Below, in pieces: positions 17,744 to 26,017 of a DNA stretch of 64,000 bases. The notes beneath the pieces were generated by a model. The model was not told where the DNA came from. It worked only from the letters and a program-made list of their open reading frames with translations, and did no database searches. The position numbers and the translations under genes were made by a program. This stretch comes from Aeromonas tecta (lineage in GTDB: Bacteria > Pseudomonadota > Gammaproteobacteria > Enterobacterales > Aeromonadaceae), in contig NZ_CDCA01000025.1 of NCBI RefSeq assembly GCF_000820185.1, positions 62,001-126,000 of the forward strand, written 5' to 3'. Positions within the stretch are counted from its first letter, which is position 1, and each line of letters starts with the position of its first letter.

Positions 17744-19522
17744 TCACACCAGCCGTTCGAGGCGGCTGATCGCCTCCTCCACCTGATGCAGGCTCTCCTG
17801 CCAGAAGGCGGGCTCGCGAATGTCGACTCCCAGGTGCTTCTCCACCAGATCCTCGGCGCTCATGCGGCCGGTGTCACGCAGCAGCGCCCGGTAGGCCGGG
17901 GCAAACTCCGCCCCGGTCCGCGCCTTCTGGGCATGGAGCCCCAGGCTGAGCAGGTAGCCAAACAGATAGGGGTAGTTGTAAAAACCGCACTCGGCGAGGG
18001 AAAAGTGGCACTTGCTGGCCCAGAACAGCTCGTCATATTGACTGAGGCTGTCACCATACCACTGCTCCCTGGCAGATTTCATCATGGCGCTGAGCTGGCT
18101 CGCCCCCACATAGCCCTGCCCTCGCGCCGTCGCCAGCACCCGCTCGAACTGGAAGCGTGACGGAATGTCGAGCAGCATGCTGGCGGCCCGATCCCCTTCC
18201 ATCCAGGCGATGTCCCGGCGCAGCTCCCGGGTCTCCGTGCGCTCGTACAGCGCCTCCCGTACCAGGGTCTCGGCAAACAGGGAGGCCGTCTCGGCCAGCG
18301 TGATGGGGTAATCCCGCTGTGCCAGCGGCAAATCACGCAGCAACCAGCCGTGCCAGGCGTGGCCGAGCTCATGGGCCAGGCTGATGACGTTGTCCAGGGT
18401 GCCCTCGAAGGTGAGAAACACCCGCGGCTCGGCGGGATGGGCATATTCGTTGCTGTAGGCGCCGCTGCGCCTGTGCTCGCTCGGGTTGGCATCAATCCAG
18501 CCCCGCTCGACCATCATCTGCACGAAGGCCCCCATCTCGGGATCGAAACTGGCGAAGGCATCCGTTACCAGGGCGAGGGCCTGCTCCGCACTGATAGCGA
18601 CCGAACTCGTCGCCGGGGGCGGCGCATAGAGATCCCAGGGGGCGAAATCCGCTATCCCCTGGGCGCTGGCCATGGCCTGCAAGGCCCGCCTGCCCAACGT
18701 CTTGTGGGCCTCAACCTCCCCCATCAGCGTCTCCAGCGTGATGCGCTCGAGATGACCCTGATGACAAGAAACGTCCAGCGCATCGAGCAGCCGCTGCTTG
18801 CCGCGCTGGGCGGCGAGCTCGTTGCGCCAGCCGTTGATGGCATTCAAGATTGCCGCCACCGTCTCCTGCTCCCCGGCCCAGGCAGCCTGGATGCCGTGCC
18901 AGGCCTGGGCACGCCGCACTCTGTCCGGGTGGGACAGCAGATTGTCCGCCTGCGCCAGCCCCATGGCTTCCCCCTCCACCAGGGGGCAAAGCCGGCCCAC
19001 CAGGCCGTCGTAGAGATCTCCCCAGGCTTGCAGGCCGTCCACCCCGAGCGCCTCTATCAACTGCTCGGACTCGAGCGACAGGCGCTGCTCCTGCAGGCGG
19101 CGGGCGTGGCGAATGGCATAGGCCTGCTCGAACAGCTCGGGATCTTGCAGCAAGAGCCGCAGCTGCGGCTCGGGCAGATTCACCCAGAACAGGTCCACCG
19201 GTTTGATGAGCTGAGCCAGGCTGGCCTGCAACCGCTGAGCACGCGAGAGCAGCCGCTTGGCAGGCTCATCGCGGCCATTGCGGCTCAGCCGGTTGTAGCC
19301 GTAGACCCGGGCATTATGGGCCAGCCGCGTCACCTCATCGGCCTGCCCCCCAATGGCGCGCAGCAGGTGGCGCAGCCCGTTGATCTCTCGGGTCGCGGGC
19401 AGCTCGGTAAGCAATGGGCTCAGGGTGGCAAGCAGGTGTTCGGCGTGGTGAAAATCGGCGTCGACGGCCGGGCAGTCGGGGGCGGCATAGATGTGATCAT
19501 CCTGCCAGACGAGTGGAGTCAT
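17744..19522 (-). CDS. M3-family zinc oligopeptidase, copy 1 (PepF-like)
   Basis: A 592-residue paralogue of the next gene, with H-E-L-G-H-A-W-H near residue 382, T-L-A-E-T-A-S-L-F-A-E-T and G-F-Y-N-Y-P-Y-L-F-G-Y. The two share long identical stretches (for example A-W-A-G-E-Q-E-T-V-A-A-I-L-N-A and L-L-R-D-T-G-R-M-S-A-E) but have clearly diverged elsewhere, so the duplication is old. The start at 19522 is supported by AAGGAAAG upstream. No signal peptide is present. The pair may differ in peptide preference; nothing in the sequence says how. The 179-bp spacer contains no strong terminator, so co-transcription is possible. Confidence 0.9.
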   Translation of the reverse strand: MTPLVWQDDHIYAAPDCPAVDADFHHAEHLLATLSPLLTELPATREINGLRHLLRAIGGQADEVTRLAHNARVYGYNRLSRNGRDEPAKRLLSRAQRLQASLAQLIKPVDLFWVNLPEPQLRLLLQDPELFEQAYAIRHARRLQEQRLSLESEQLIEALGVDGLQAWGDLYDGLVGRLCPLVEGEAMGLAQADNLLSHPDRVRRAQAWHGIQAAWAGEQETVAAILNAINGWRNELAAQRGKQRLLDALDVSCHQGHLERITLETLMGEVEAHKTLGRRALQAMASAQGIADFAPWDLYAPPPATSSVAISAEQALALVTDAFASFDPEMGAFVQMMVERGWIDANPSEHRRSGAYSNEYAHPAEPRVFLTFEGTLDNVISLAHELGHAWHGWLLRDLPLAQRDYPITLAETASLFAETLVREALYERTETRELRRDIAWMEGDRAASMLLDIPSRFQFERVLATARGQGYVGASQLSAMMKSAREQWYGDSLSQYDELFWASKCHFSLAECGFYNYPYLFGYLLSLGLHAQKARTGAEFAPAYRALLRDTGRMSAEDLVEKHLGVDIREPAFWQESLHQVEEAISRLERLV

Positions 19523-19699
19523 AACTTTCCTTGTTGGTTTGCGTCCAAATCGGGTGGCGCCGCCTCTGTGGGCAGTCGCCGCCAAATAGTACGAAGGGGG
19601 CTGGCGATTGCCTAGCCCCCATCCTGGTCAACAAAGAGGACAATCCATGGGGGATGTGACGGCCCCTGTCGGTCGGGGTCACACTCACCCAAGGCGTCG

Positions 19700-20611
19700 T
19701 TATTTGGCGGGTTTTAGCTTACTCACCAGGGTCATGGCCAGCACCAGCACCAGACCCGCCAGCACCCCCACCAGGGCGTTGAGCAGGGTCGGCGTCACGG
19801 CGGCAAGCACAGCGCCCACCCCGGCCAGGGGAGCCAGGCTCGCAGCAAATCCTTCGATGAGGTGATGAACGAAGGGCCAGCCGTGGACCAGGATGCCGCC
19901 ACCGACCATGAACATGGCGATGGTGCCGACCAGAGCCAGCAGGTGCATCAAACGGGGCGCCGTCGCCAGCAACCCCCGCCCAACCGCCCGGCGCAGAGCG
20001 CCACCATCCGGTTTTTGCAGCAGGTGCAGGCCGATGTCGTCGAGCTTGACGATGAGCCCCACCAGACCGTAGACCCCGATCGTCATCAGCAGGGCGATGC
20101 CCGCCACCACCGAGATCTGCAGACCTAGGCTGGTGCCCTGCACAGTGCCAAGGGCGATAACGATGATCTCGGCGGAGAGGATGAAATCGGTGCGAATGGC
20201 CCCCTTGATCTTCTGTTGCTCGTAGGCGTGCAGATCGTCCGGGATGGCCGCCGCCTTTTCCCCCTCGGCCTCGTGAGGCAGAAACTTGTGAGCCAGCTTC
20301 TCCGCCCCCTCGAAGCAGAGGTAGGCACCTCCCAACATCAGCAAGGGGGTGATGAGCCAGGGCACCAGCACGCTGATGGCGATGGCCGCCGGCACTAAAA
20401 TGAGCTTGTTGCGAAACGACCCCTTGGCCACCGCCCACACCACCGGCAGCTCCCGCTCCGCCCGTACCCCGGAGACCTGCTCGGCGTTGAGGGCGAGATC
20501 GTCCCCCAGCACCCCGGCGGTCTTCTTGGCCGCAGTCTTGGTCATCAACGCCACGTCATCGAGCACGCTGGCAATGTCATCGAGCAGGGCCAACAAACTG
20601 GTTCCGGCCAT
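19700..20611 (-). CDS. yedI: YedI/DUF808-family inner-membrane protein
   Basis: A 303-residue membrane protein that closely follows E. coli YedI: M-A-G-T-S-L-L-A-L-L-D-D-I-A-S-V-L-D-D-V-A, G-V-L-G-D-D-L-A-L-N-A-E-Q-V and V-P-W-L-I-T-P-L-L-M-L-G-G-A-Y-L-C-F-E-G-A-E. About five hydrophobic segments lie between residues 70 and 300. The function is unknown. The ATG at 20611 is chosen: AGGAA precedes it by 8 bases and the start equals YedI. An in-frame ATG at 20620 is too close to that site. A short reading frame resembling its own N-terminus ends 1 bp upstream (see 20613-20723). Confidence 0.9.
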   Translation of the reverse strand: MAGTSLLALLDDIASVLDDVALMTKTAAKKTAGVLGDDLALNAEQVSGVRAERELPVVWAVAKGSFRNKLILVPAAIAISVLVPWLITPLLMLGGAYLCFEGAEKLAHKFLPHEAEGEKAAAIPDDLHAYEQQKIKGAIRTDFILSAEIIVIALGTVQGTSLGLQISVVAGIALLMTIGVYGLVGLIVKLDDIGLHLLQKPDGGALRRAVGRGLLATAPRLMHLLALVGTIAMFMVGGGILVHGWPFVHHLIEGFAASLAPLAGVGAVLAAVTPTLLNALVGVLAGLVLVLAMTLVSKLKPAK

Positions 20612-20612
20612 A

Positions 20613-20723
20613 TCAAGCATTCCTCATATCGGTAGCGAGACAGTCCCTCGATATCCAGACGCGCGCCTTGGTAATCTGCGCCACGGCGTCGAGCAGTGGC
20701 AACAAAGGGGCTCCGGGCATCAT
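20613..20723 (-). pseudogene. Duplicated 5' end of the yedI-like gene (36-codon reading frame)
   Basis: The frame starts with two ATGs, preceded by GAGGAA, and reads M-M-P-G-A-P-L-L-P-L-L-D-A-V-A-Q-I-T-K-A-R. This parallels the downstream gene's M-A-G-T-S-L-L-A-L-L-D-D-I-A-S, and the similarity includes the upstream ATGAGGAA leader. It stops with TGA at 20613-20615, one base before the yedI start, so the two could be translationally coupled. It may be a decayed partial tandem duplication or a working leader peptide. Confidence 0.6.
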
Positions 20724-20847
20724 GGAGACTTCCTCATTTCGGGCAAAAGATGGCACAGTGTAGCGAGAAGCCGCCGTTTCGGCAGCACCCATGACAGGGT
20801 CAATTGGCCTTGTTCCCCCATGAGCCCTCTTGTCTCAAGGAGTTTCC

Positions 20848-21450
20848 ATGCAGCCCTGGCAACCTTTACTCGATTTCTGGTTTGGCGATGACGCCGACGA
20901 CAGCACCCGCGCCAAGCGCCAATCCCCGCTCTGGTGGGGAAAGAGTGACGAGACCGATGCTCTGCTCGAAAACCGCTTCGGTGAACTGGCCGAGGCCGCC
21001 GCCACAGGCGCGCTGGATGCCTGGGCCGAGGTGCCCGCCGGACGGCTCGCGCTGATCCTGCTGCTGGATCAGCTGCCGCGCAACATCCATCGGGGTACCC
21101 CGGGTGCCTTCGCCCAGGATGCCAAGGCGCGGGAGCTTTGCCTGAAGGGGCTGGTGCTGGGGGCGGATCAGGCGCTCTCGCCCCTTGGCCGGGTCTTCTT
21201 CTACCTGCCCCTCGAACATACGGAATCGCGCGAGCAACAGGCCAGGAGCGTGGCCCTGTTCGAGGCGCTGGCGGCCGAGCAGGCCAGCGCGCCTGCCAGC
21301 ACCACCTTCGAGGGTTTTGCGGATTTCGCCCGCCGCCACCAGGTGATCGTCGAGCGCTTCGGCCGTTTCCCCCATCGCAACGCCATTCTGGGCCGCACCG
21401 ACCAAGGGGAAGAGACCGCCTTCTTGCAGCAGCCCGGTTCGGGATTCTAG
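20848..21450 (+). CDS. DUF924 family protein
   Basis: A 200-residue cytosolic protein with the DUF924 hallmarks: an L-D-F-W-F-G-D start, W-W-G-K-S-D-E-T-D, the central L-I-L-L-L-D-Q-L-P-R-N-I-H-R-G-T-P stretch, F-F-Y-L-P-L-E-H-T-E-S, and R-F-G-R-F-P-H-R-N-A-I-L-G-R near the end. The fold is helical and TPR-like; no biochemical role is established. The start at 20848 has AAGGAG six bases upstream; the TTG at 20830 is an unlikely alternative. It lies convergent to secF with a shared terminator between them. Confidence 0.88.
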   Translation: MQPWQPLLDFWFGDDADDSTRAKRQSPLWWGKSDETDALLENRFGELAEAAATGALDAWAEVPAGRLALILLLDQLPRNIHRGTPGAFAQDAKARELCLKGLVLGADQALSPLGRVFFYLPLEHTESREQQARSVALFEALAAEQASAPASTTFEGFADFARRHQVIVERFGRFPHRNAILGRTDQGEETAFLQQPGSGF

Positions 21451-21474
21451 GTCGGCGGCAGTGTGCCAAAACAT

Positions 21475-21502
21475 AAAAAAACGGGCCAACTGGCCCGTTT
21501 CT
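21475..21502. terminator. Bidirectional terminator between the DUF924 gene and secF
   Basis: AAACGGGCCA/TGGCCCGTTT stem with loop AC; seven A precede it on the plus strand, giving a T-run for the minus-strand secDF transcript. Confidence 0.85.
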
Positions 21503-21539
21503 TATTGCGACATAGTCTCTCAATGCTAAGAGCAAAGCG

Positions 21540-22457
21540 TCAGGCCGCCTCGGCCAGGGTCTCTTCCTCTTTCTTCTGATAGGCCTGGGGCGAGAGTCCC
21601 AGCAGCTCCTGCACGGTGGAGGCCACGGTGATGGAGGAGAGCGTCCCCACCAGGATGCCGGCGAACAGGGTGAAGGAGAAGCCGTAGAGTGCATCGCCGC
21701 CAAACAGCAGCAAGGCGCCTACGGTAAAGAGCGTGGTGCCCGAGGTGATCATGGTGCGACTGAAGGTAGCCTTGATGGCCACGTCCGAACATTCGTGGAT
21801 CCCCATCTGGGTGCGCGAGCTGAGCAGGTCCCGCAACCTGTCAGAGATGACGATGCTGTCGTTGAGCGAATACCCAATCACCGCCATCAAACCGGCAATC
21901 ACGTTGAGGTCAAACTCGATGTTAAACAGCGCCAGCAGCCCCATCGCCACCAGGCCGTCGTGCAGTACCGACACCAGGATGCCAATAGCCTGGCGCCACT
22001 CGAAGCGCACCGCCAGATAACCGGAGATGGCCAGGGACGCCACCAGCACCGCCAGCATGCCCTGCTGGAACAGCTCGGCGCCCACCTGAGGCCCGACTAT
22101 GGTGGTGCGCAGCAGCTCTACCGGCAGGTTCAGCTGCTGACCCAGCATGGTCGCCAGCTCCTCGGCCGGCCAGGGCAGCTCGTGGGGCGGCAGCTTGATC
22201 AGCCACTCCCCCGGGATACCGGCGCCGCTCAGCTCCACCGCCCCCGCCAGGGGAGCGCTCAGCAGGGCGTTGAGCTCATGGGCCTCCTTCAGGGTCTGGA
22301 TACGAAACTCCAGCAGGATGCCGCCGGTGAAGTCGAGCCCGAGCGACAGGCCGTTGATGGCCAGCACGGCGATGCTGGCCACGGTCAGCAGCACGGACAT
22401 CCACAAACCAATGTAACGCCAGCGGGTCAGGCCCATGGCAACGATCATTCTCAGCAT
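21540..22457 (-). CDS. secF: Protein-export membrane protein SecF (stand-alone secDF set)
   Basis: A 305-residue six-TM subunit that, with SecD, uses ion flow to help pull secreted proteins through SecYEG. The first TM is followed by the G-L-D-F-T-G-G signature, and the second half carries V-I-G-Y-S-L-N-D-S-I-V-I-S-D-R and S-G-T-T-L-F-T. The start at 22457 has GAGGG seven bases upstream and gives a SecF-like N-terminus; the frame to 22532 adds a non-conserved stretch. It lies 97 bp after secD. No yajC or tgt precedes the pair, so this is probably a second secDF set, as known in Vibrio (inference). Confidence 0.93.
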   Translation of the reverse strand: MLRMIVAMGLTRWRYIGLWMSVLLTVASIAVLAINGLSLGLDFTGGILLEFRIQTLKEAHELNALLSAPLAGAVELSGAGIPGEWLIKLPPHELPWPAEELATMLGQQLNLPVELLRTTIVGPQVGAELFQQGMLAVLVASLAISGYLAVRFEWRQAIGILVSVLHDGLVAMGLLALFNIEFDLNVIAGLMAVIGYSLNDSIVISDRLRDLLSSRTQMGIHECSDVAIKATFSRTMITSGTTLFTVGALLLFGGDALYGFSFTLFAGILVGTLSSITVASTVQELLGLSPQAYQKKEEETLAEAA

Positions 22458-22554
22458 TGTTCTACCCTCGGCAACAGATGACGCAGGATCTCCTGCGGGA
22501 GGCAAGTGGCGCGATGCGCGGCGCCATGACACAGCTTGGTCTCTCTGCTCATGG

Positions 22555-24357
22555 TCATACCCTCAGCAGCTTGGCGCTGCTCTTGCCCCACAGGGGGTTG
22601 ATGATGGCGCGGGTGCCCCAGATGCCGGTCACCATGCTGGAGATGAGCCCCAGGATCAGGGTGATGGAGAAGCCCTGCAACGGGCCGGAGCCGATGGAGT
22701 AGAGCACCACGGCGCAGATCAGGGTGGTGATGTTGGCATCGAAGATGGTGCTGAAGGCCGAGCGATAACCAAAATCGATGGCGTTGGCCAGACTCCCACC
22801 CTCCCGCAGCCTGTCTTTGATCCGCTCAAAGATAAGCACGTGGGTATCCACCGCCATGCCGACGGTGAGCACCAGGCCGGCGATACCCGGCAGGGTCAAT
22901 ACGGCCCCCGGCAACACCGCCAACATGCCCACCTGCATCAGCAGGTTGCCGATGAGCGCCGTGATGGCGACCCAGCCGAACTTGCGATACCAGGCCATCA
23001 TGAACAGCATCATGCCGGCCATGCCAAACGCCAGGGCGGTGAAGCCCGCCTCGATGTTCTGCAGACCTAGGGTCGGGCCTATGGAGCGCTCCTCCAGGAT
23101 CTTGAGCGGCGCGGTGAGAGCGCCGGCGCGCAGCAGCATGGCGAGTTCCTGGGCTTCCGGCACGCTGGCAAGGCCTGTGATGCGGAACTGGTTACCGAGC
23201 GCGGTCTGAATGGTGGCGACGTTGATCACCTCGCTCTGGGCGCGTAGCTTGCCCTGGCTGTTGGTCTTGTATTCGGTGAAGACGGTGGCCATGGCGCTGC
23301 CCACGTGCTGGCGGCTGAACTGGTTCATCTTGCTGCCCCCCAGGGTATCGAGCACTATGCTCACCTGAGGCTGACCCATCTCCCCCATGCCGGCGCGGGC
23401 ATCGACGATGTGCTCACCGGTCAGCACCGGCTTGCGGGCCATGCCCACGGCCTGACCGTTGCGATCCGCCATGAAGAAGTGGCTGTCCGGCTTGGCCTGA
23501 TAAAAGGCGAGCGACGCGGTGGCACCGATCACTTCCTTGGCCTGTTTCGGGTTGTGCACCCCGGGCAGCTCGATGCGAATGCCGTCCAGGCCCTGACGCT
23601 GAACCGAGGCCTCGACGATGCCGAGTTCGTTGATCCGCTTTTTCAAAATCGACAGGTTCTGGGTCACGGCGTTGTTGGCGAGCAGGGTGCGCTCGGCCTC
23701 GCTCATCACCAGCCGCAGTTCGTTGCCGCTGCGCTTCTGGGTCCACTGATCCTGACGGGTACCGGCACTCTCCTTGATGATGTTGAGCCAGGGGGTTTCG
23801 TCCACCGCCTCCGGCAAGATGACGCGCACCTCCCCTTCCGCTACCCGTGCCACGTTGGCGCCTCGCAGGCGCGCCTCGCGAAACTGGGTGCGCAGGGAGT
23901 CCACCAGGTTCTTGGTCTGGTTGTCCACCACGAAGCTGAGATCGACCCCGATCAGCAGCTGGGAGCCACCACGCAAGTCCAGCCCAAGCTTGATGGGAGC
24001 GGCGCCGAGTTGGCTTATCCAGGTCGGGGCATTGGAGTAGAACTCCAGGGTCAGGGCCGCGCTGTCATAGCCTTGCTGCTCCAGCAGCTGCTTGGCGCGC
24101 TGTTGCTCGGACTGGCTGTTGAACACCAGCTCGACCCGCTCTTTCTGTTGCACCTGCTTGACCGGCTCTATCTGGTTATCGCGCAGCAGAGTGCGCTGCG
24201 CCTCGGTCAGGCTGGTCTGGCCGTGCAGGCCGAGGGAAGGCTGCTCACCGAAGAAGGTGGGCAGGGAATAAAAGGTAAAGGTGAGCAGCATGAGCAGCAG
24301 CAGGGCGTACTGCCACATGCTCATGCGGTTCAGGGTAAGACGACTCTTTTTTCTCAT
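22555..24357 (-). CDS. secD: Protein-export membrane protein SecD (stand-alone secDF set)
   Basis: A 600-residue protein: TM1 (about 13-31), a large periplasmic P1 head, then five TMs. Signatures include L-G-L-D-L-R-G-G-S-Q-L-L, the P1-region G-I-R-I-E-L-P-G, and the ion-path segment L-T-V-G-M-A-V-D-T-H-V-L-I-F-E-R-I-K-D-R, where the Asp corresponds to the essential SecD D519 of E. coli. It is slightly shorter than E. coli SecD (615 aa). The ATG at 24357 has AGAGG eight bases upstream. That ribosome-binding site could be masked by pairing with a segment ~112 bases upstream, and a small two-TM protein gene precedes it by 151 bp. Confidence 0.93.
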   Translation of the reverse strand: MRKKSRLTLNRMSMWQYALLLLMLLTFTFYSLPTFFGEQPSLGLHGQTSLTEAQRTLLRDNQIEPVKQVQQKERVELVFNSQSEQQRAKQLLEQQGYDSAALTLEFYSNAPTWISQLGAAPIKLGLDLRGGSQLLIGVDLSFVVDNQTKNLVDSLRTQFREARLRGANVARVAEGEVRVILPEAVDETPWLNIIKESAGTRQDQWTQKRSGNELRLVMSEAERTLLANNAVTQNLSILKKRINELGIVEASVQRQGLDGIRIELPGVHNPKQAKEVIGATASLAFYQAKPDSHFFMADRNGQAVGMARKPVLTGEHIVDARAGMGEMGQPQVSIVLDTLGGSKMNQFSRQHVGSAMATVFTEYKTNSQGKLRAQSEVINVATIQTALGNQFRITGLASVPEAQELAMLLRAGALTAPLKILEERSIGPTLGLQNIEAGFTALAFGMAGMMLFMMAWYRKFGWVAITALIGNLLMQVGMLAVLPGAVLTLPGIAGLVLTVGMAVDTHVLIFERIKDRLREGGSLANAIDFGYRSAFSTIFDANITTLICAVVLYSIGSGPLQGFSITLILGLISSMVTGIWGTRAIINPLWGKSSAKLLRV

Positions 24358-24363
24358 GGCAAA

Positions 24364-24481
24364 AGCCTCTGTCAGGAGAAGGCGGCGGGCACGAAGCCGA
24401 GGGTTCGCACCACGCAGGAAAATGAAACAAGACAGACATTCCGTTCACTAAAAGTGAACAGATAGAGAAGAAGATGAGGCT
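24364..24481 (-). promoter_or_regulatory. secD leader with potential ribosome-site-masking pairing
   Basis: On the transcript, AGCCTC (24481-24476) can pair perfectly with GAGGCT (24369-24364), which contains the secD ribosome-binding site. Between them lies a small hairpin TTCACT-TTT-AGTGAA. The upstream strand begins 28 nt after the stop codon of the preceding small gene, close enough for ribosome traffic there to influence folding. This is a hypothesis from sequence inspection only. Confidence 0.35.
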
Positions 24482-24508
24482 ACAGCGGGAAACCGGACCC
24501 CATCGGAG

Positions 24509-24952
24509 TCAGGCGATATAACTCTGGGAGAAGCGGTATTGCAGATGTCGGCGCTGCAAGCGGCGTCGATGAATGGTGGCGAAGTGATCGAGGAAGCTGC
24601 TTCTGGGGTAGAACAGGGCAGCGTAGAGCAGAAGGCCGTACAGCAGCAGCAAGATGGCCTGCTGAGACCAGCTCATGACCAGCTCGTAGACGACGTTATG
24701 AGGGGCATTGTCGCTGCGCAGCGAATGTTCGAGGCGCAGCATGTAATTTTGATGAGAACCGACAAACTTCACCACGCCATCGTCGCTGTTGCTGACGTCG
24801 TGGACAATCAGCGTCTGCTCGGGGACAGACTGATTGCCAGATAGCTTGAACCCCTCCACCGACAAGGTAGAGAACAAGAGTACGAGGGTGATGAGCAGAG
24901 TCATCGCCGCCAGTTTCACTTTGTCCAACAGGCTCAAAAAGTTAATTCCCAT
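24509..24952 (-). CDS. Small two-TM membrane protein upstream of secDF, unknown function
   Basis: A 147-residue protein: a hydrophobic segment at about 14-32, a ~60-residue hydrophilic part (probably periplasmic), a second hydrophobic segment at about 97-116, and a C-terminal cytoplasmic tail rich in Arg/His/Tyr (H-R-R-R-L-Q-R-R-H-L-Q-Y-R-F-S-Q-S-Y-I-A). No family is recognised. The start M-G-I-N-F at 24952 is taken because the longer frame (25045) is rich in Cys/Pro and unlikely to be coding. It lies 151 bp before secD on the same strand, a position that in Vibrio is held by the export-monitoring arrest peptide VemP. No sequence similarity to VemP is claimed. Confidence 0.6.
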   Translation of the reverse strand: MGINFLSLLDKVKLAAMTLLITLVLLFSTLSVEGFKLSGNQSVPEQTLIVHDVSNSDDGVVKFVGSHQNYMLRLEHSLRSDNAPHNVVYELVMSWSQQAILLLLYGLLLYAALFYPRSSFLDHFATIHRRRLQRRHLQYRFSQSYIA

Positions 24953-24992
24953 ACAATAGAAAGGGCAAACTACCATAGCGGCCCCGTAAGGA

Positions 24993-25026
24993 CAAGGGCG
25001 ACAAGCCTCGCAGCCGGTCGCCCTTG
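24993..25026. repeat. 10-bp inverted repeat between the lipoprotein gene and the small membrane-protein gene
   Basis: CAAGGGCGAC (24993-25002) and GTCGCCCTTG (25017-25026), perfect, 14-nt loop, no T-run. A possible weak terminator or mRNA end of the DUF6279-type gene. Confidence 0.5.
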
Positions 25027-25046
25027 GCCTTGCTGACGGGGTCATA

Positions 25047-25907
25047 TCAGCTGTTGTTGGTCATCGCCGCGAAGTCCTCGGCATAGTCCTTGAGCAGGGT
25101 ATAGAGGTGGGCGCGCTGGGAGAGATCCATCGACTGGCTAAGATCGCTCAACCACTTGATGGTGCGCTGGCGGGACTGATCAGTATAGCCGGTGAAGCGC
25201 CCGTCCATCAGGCCATCCCCCTGCTGCAACAAGCGGGTCAGCTCCTTGCCAAAGTCCGGGCTCTGGCGCTGCTTCATCAGCCGCTCCAGCTCCATGGTCC
25301 AGGCCCCCTGAAACTCGAGCCAGGGGCCCATCATCTCGTATTGCCACTCGGCCCACTGGGCGATCAGCGGCGCCTGAGCCGGCTTGACCTTGCCAATCCA
25401 GAACTCCAGCCGCTCGTTCATCTTGTCCCGAAAACCCTTGAGCATCTCGGTCTTCGACTCGGTGGCAAAGTCGTGCTGCCGCTCCTGCTGGCGTTTCACC
25501 CGATCGTGCATGAAGTGCGCCACCTGGGCATCGGTGAGGGTGCGGGCGAGGCGCACCGTGCGGGGAATGGCGTTCTCCAGGGTGCGGGTCAGGCTGGCCT
25601 GCGTCTTGTCCAGATGCACGGCGACCTGCTCCGGGCTCATGGGGCTCGCCACCGCCTTGGCCAGGGCATCCAGATCCCGGGTGTAGATAGGCAGCTCATG
25701 CTGGCGATGCCAGGCCATCAGCCCCTTCACTTCGCTGTCGAGCAGCTGCTTCTGGCTGCGATCCAGCGAGAAATAGTCATCCAGTTGCCAGACGATGGCC
25801 GAGTCGAGCCAGTAATAGATCACCCGGGTGGCGCAGCCCGTCAGCAGCAGGCAGAGCAGCAGCAGACTCCAGCTGCGGGGTTGACGCCATGAGAATGTGG
25901 TTACCAT
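25047..25907 (-). CDS. DUF6279-type lipoprotein
   Basis: A 286-residue lipoprotein precursor: basic N-terminus, hydrophobic core and lipobox L-L-T-G-C-A, with the lipidated Cys at about residue 25. The mature part is helical, with many Gln, Arg and Trp residues (W-R-Q/W-H-R-Q style) and repeated E-W-Q/Q-W patterns. From memory it matches the DUF6279 group of gammaproteobacterial lipoproteins of unknown function. No Asp at +2 is seen (Ala follows the Cys), so outer-membrane sorting is expected. The start at 25907 has GGAG six bases upstream; the frame to 25931 has none. A hairpin follows its stop codon. Confidence 0.75.
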   Translation of the reverse strand: MVTTFSWRQPRSWSLLLLCLLLTGCATRVIYYWLDSAIVWQLDDYFSLDRSQKQLLDSEVKGLMAWHRQHELPIYTRDLDALAKAVASPMSPEQVAVHLDKTQASLTRTLENAIPRTVRLARTLTDAQVAHFMHDRVKRQQERQHDFATESKTEMLKGFRDKMNERLEFWIGKVKPAQAPLIAQWAEWQYEMMGPWLEFQGAWTMELERLMKQRQSPDFGKELTRLLQQGDGLMDGRFTGYTDQSRQRTIKWLSDLSQSMDLSQRAHLYTLLKDYAEDFAAMTNNS

Positions 25908-26017
25908 GCGTGTCTCCAATTCGTTGAACAATAAGCGTCATCAAAGGCTCGTGGCCCGCGTTCTTAGCCTGTGTAGTATCAGGGCCGAGCCAGCCGGGAT
26001 ACTCGCCGTCACTCTGT

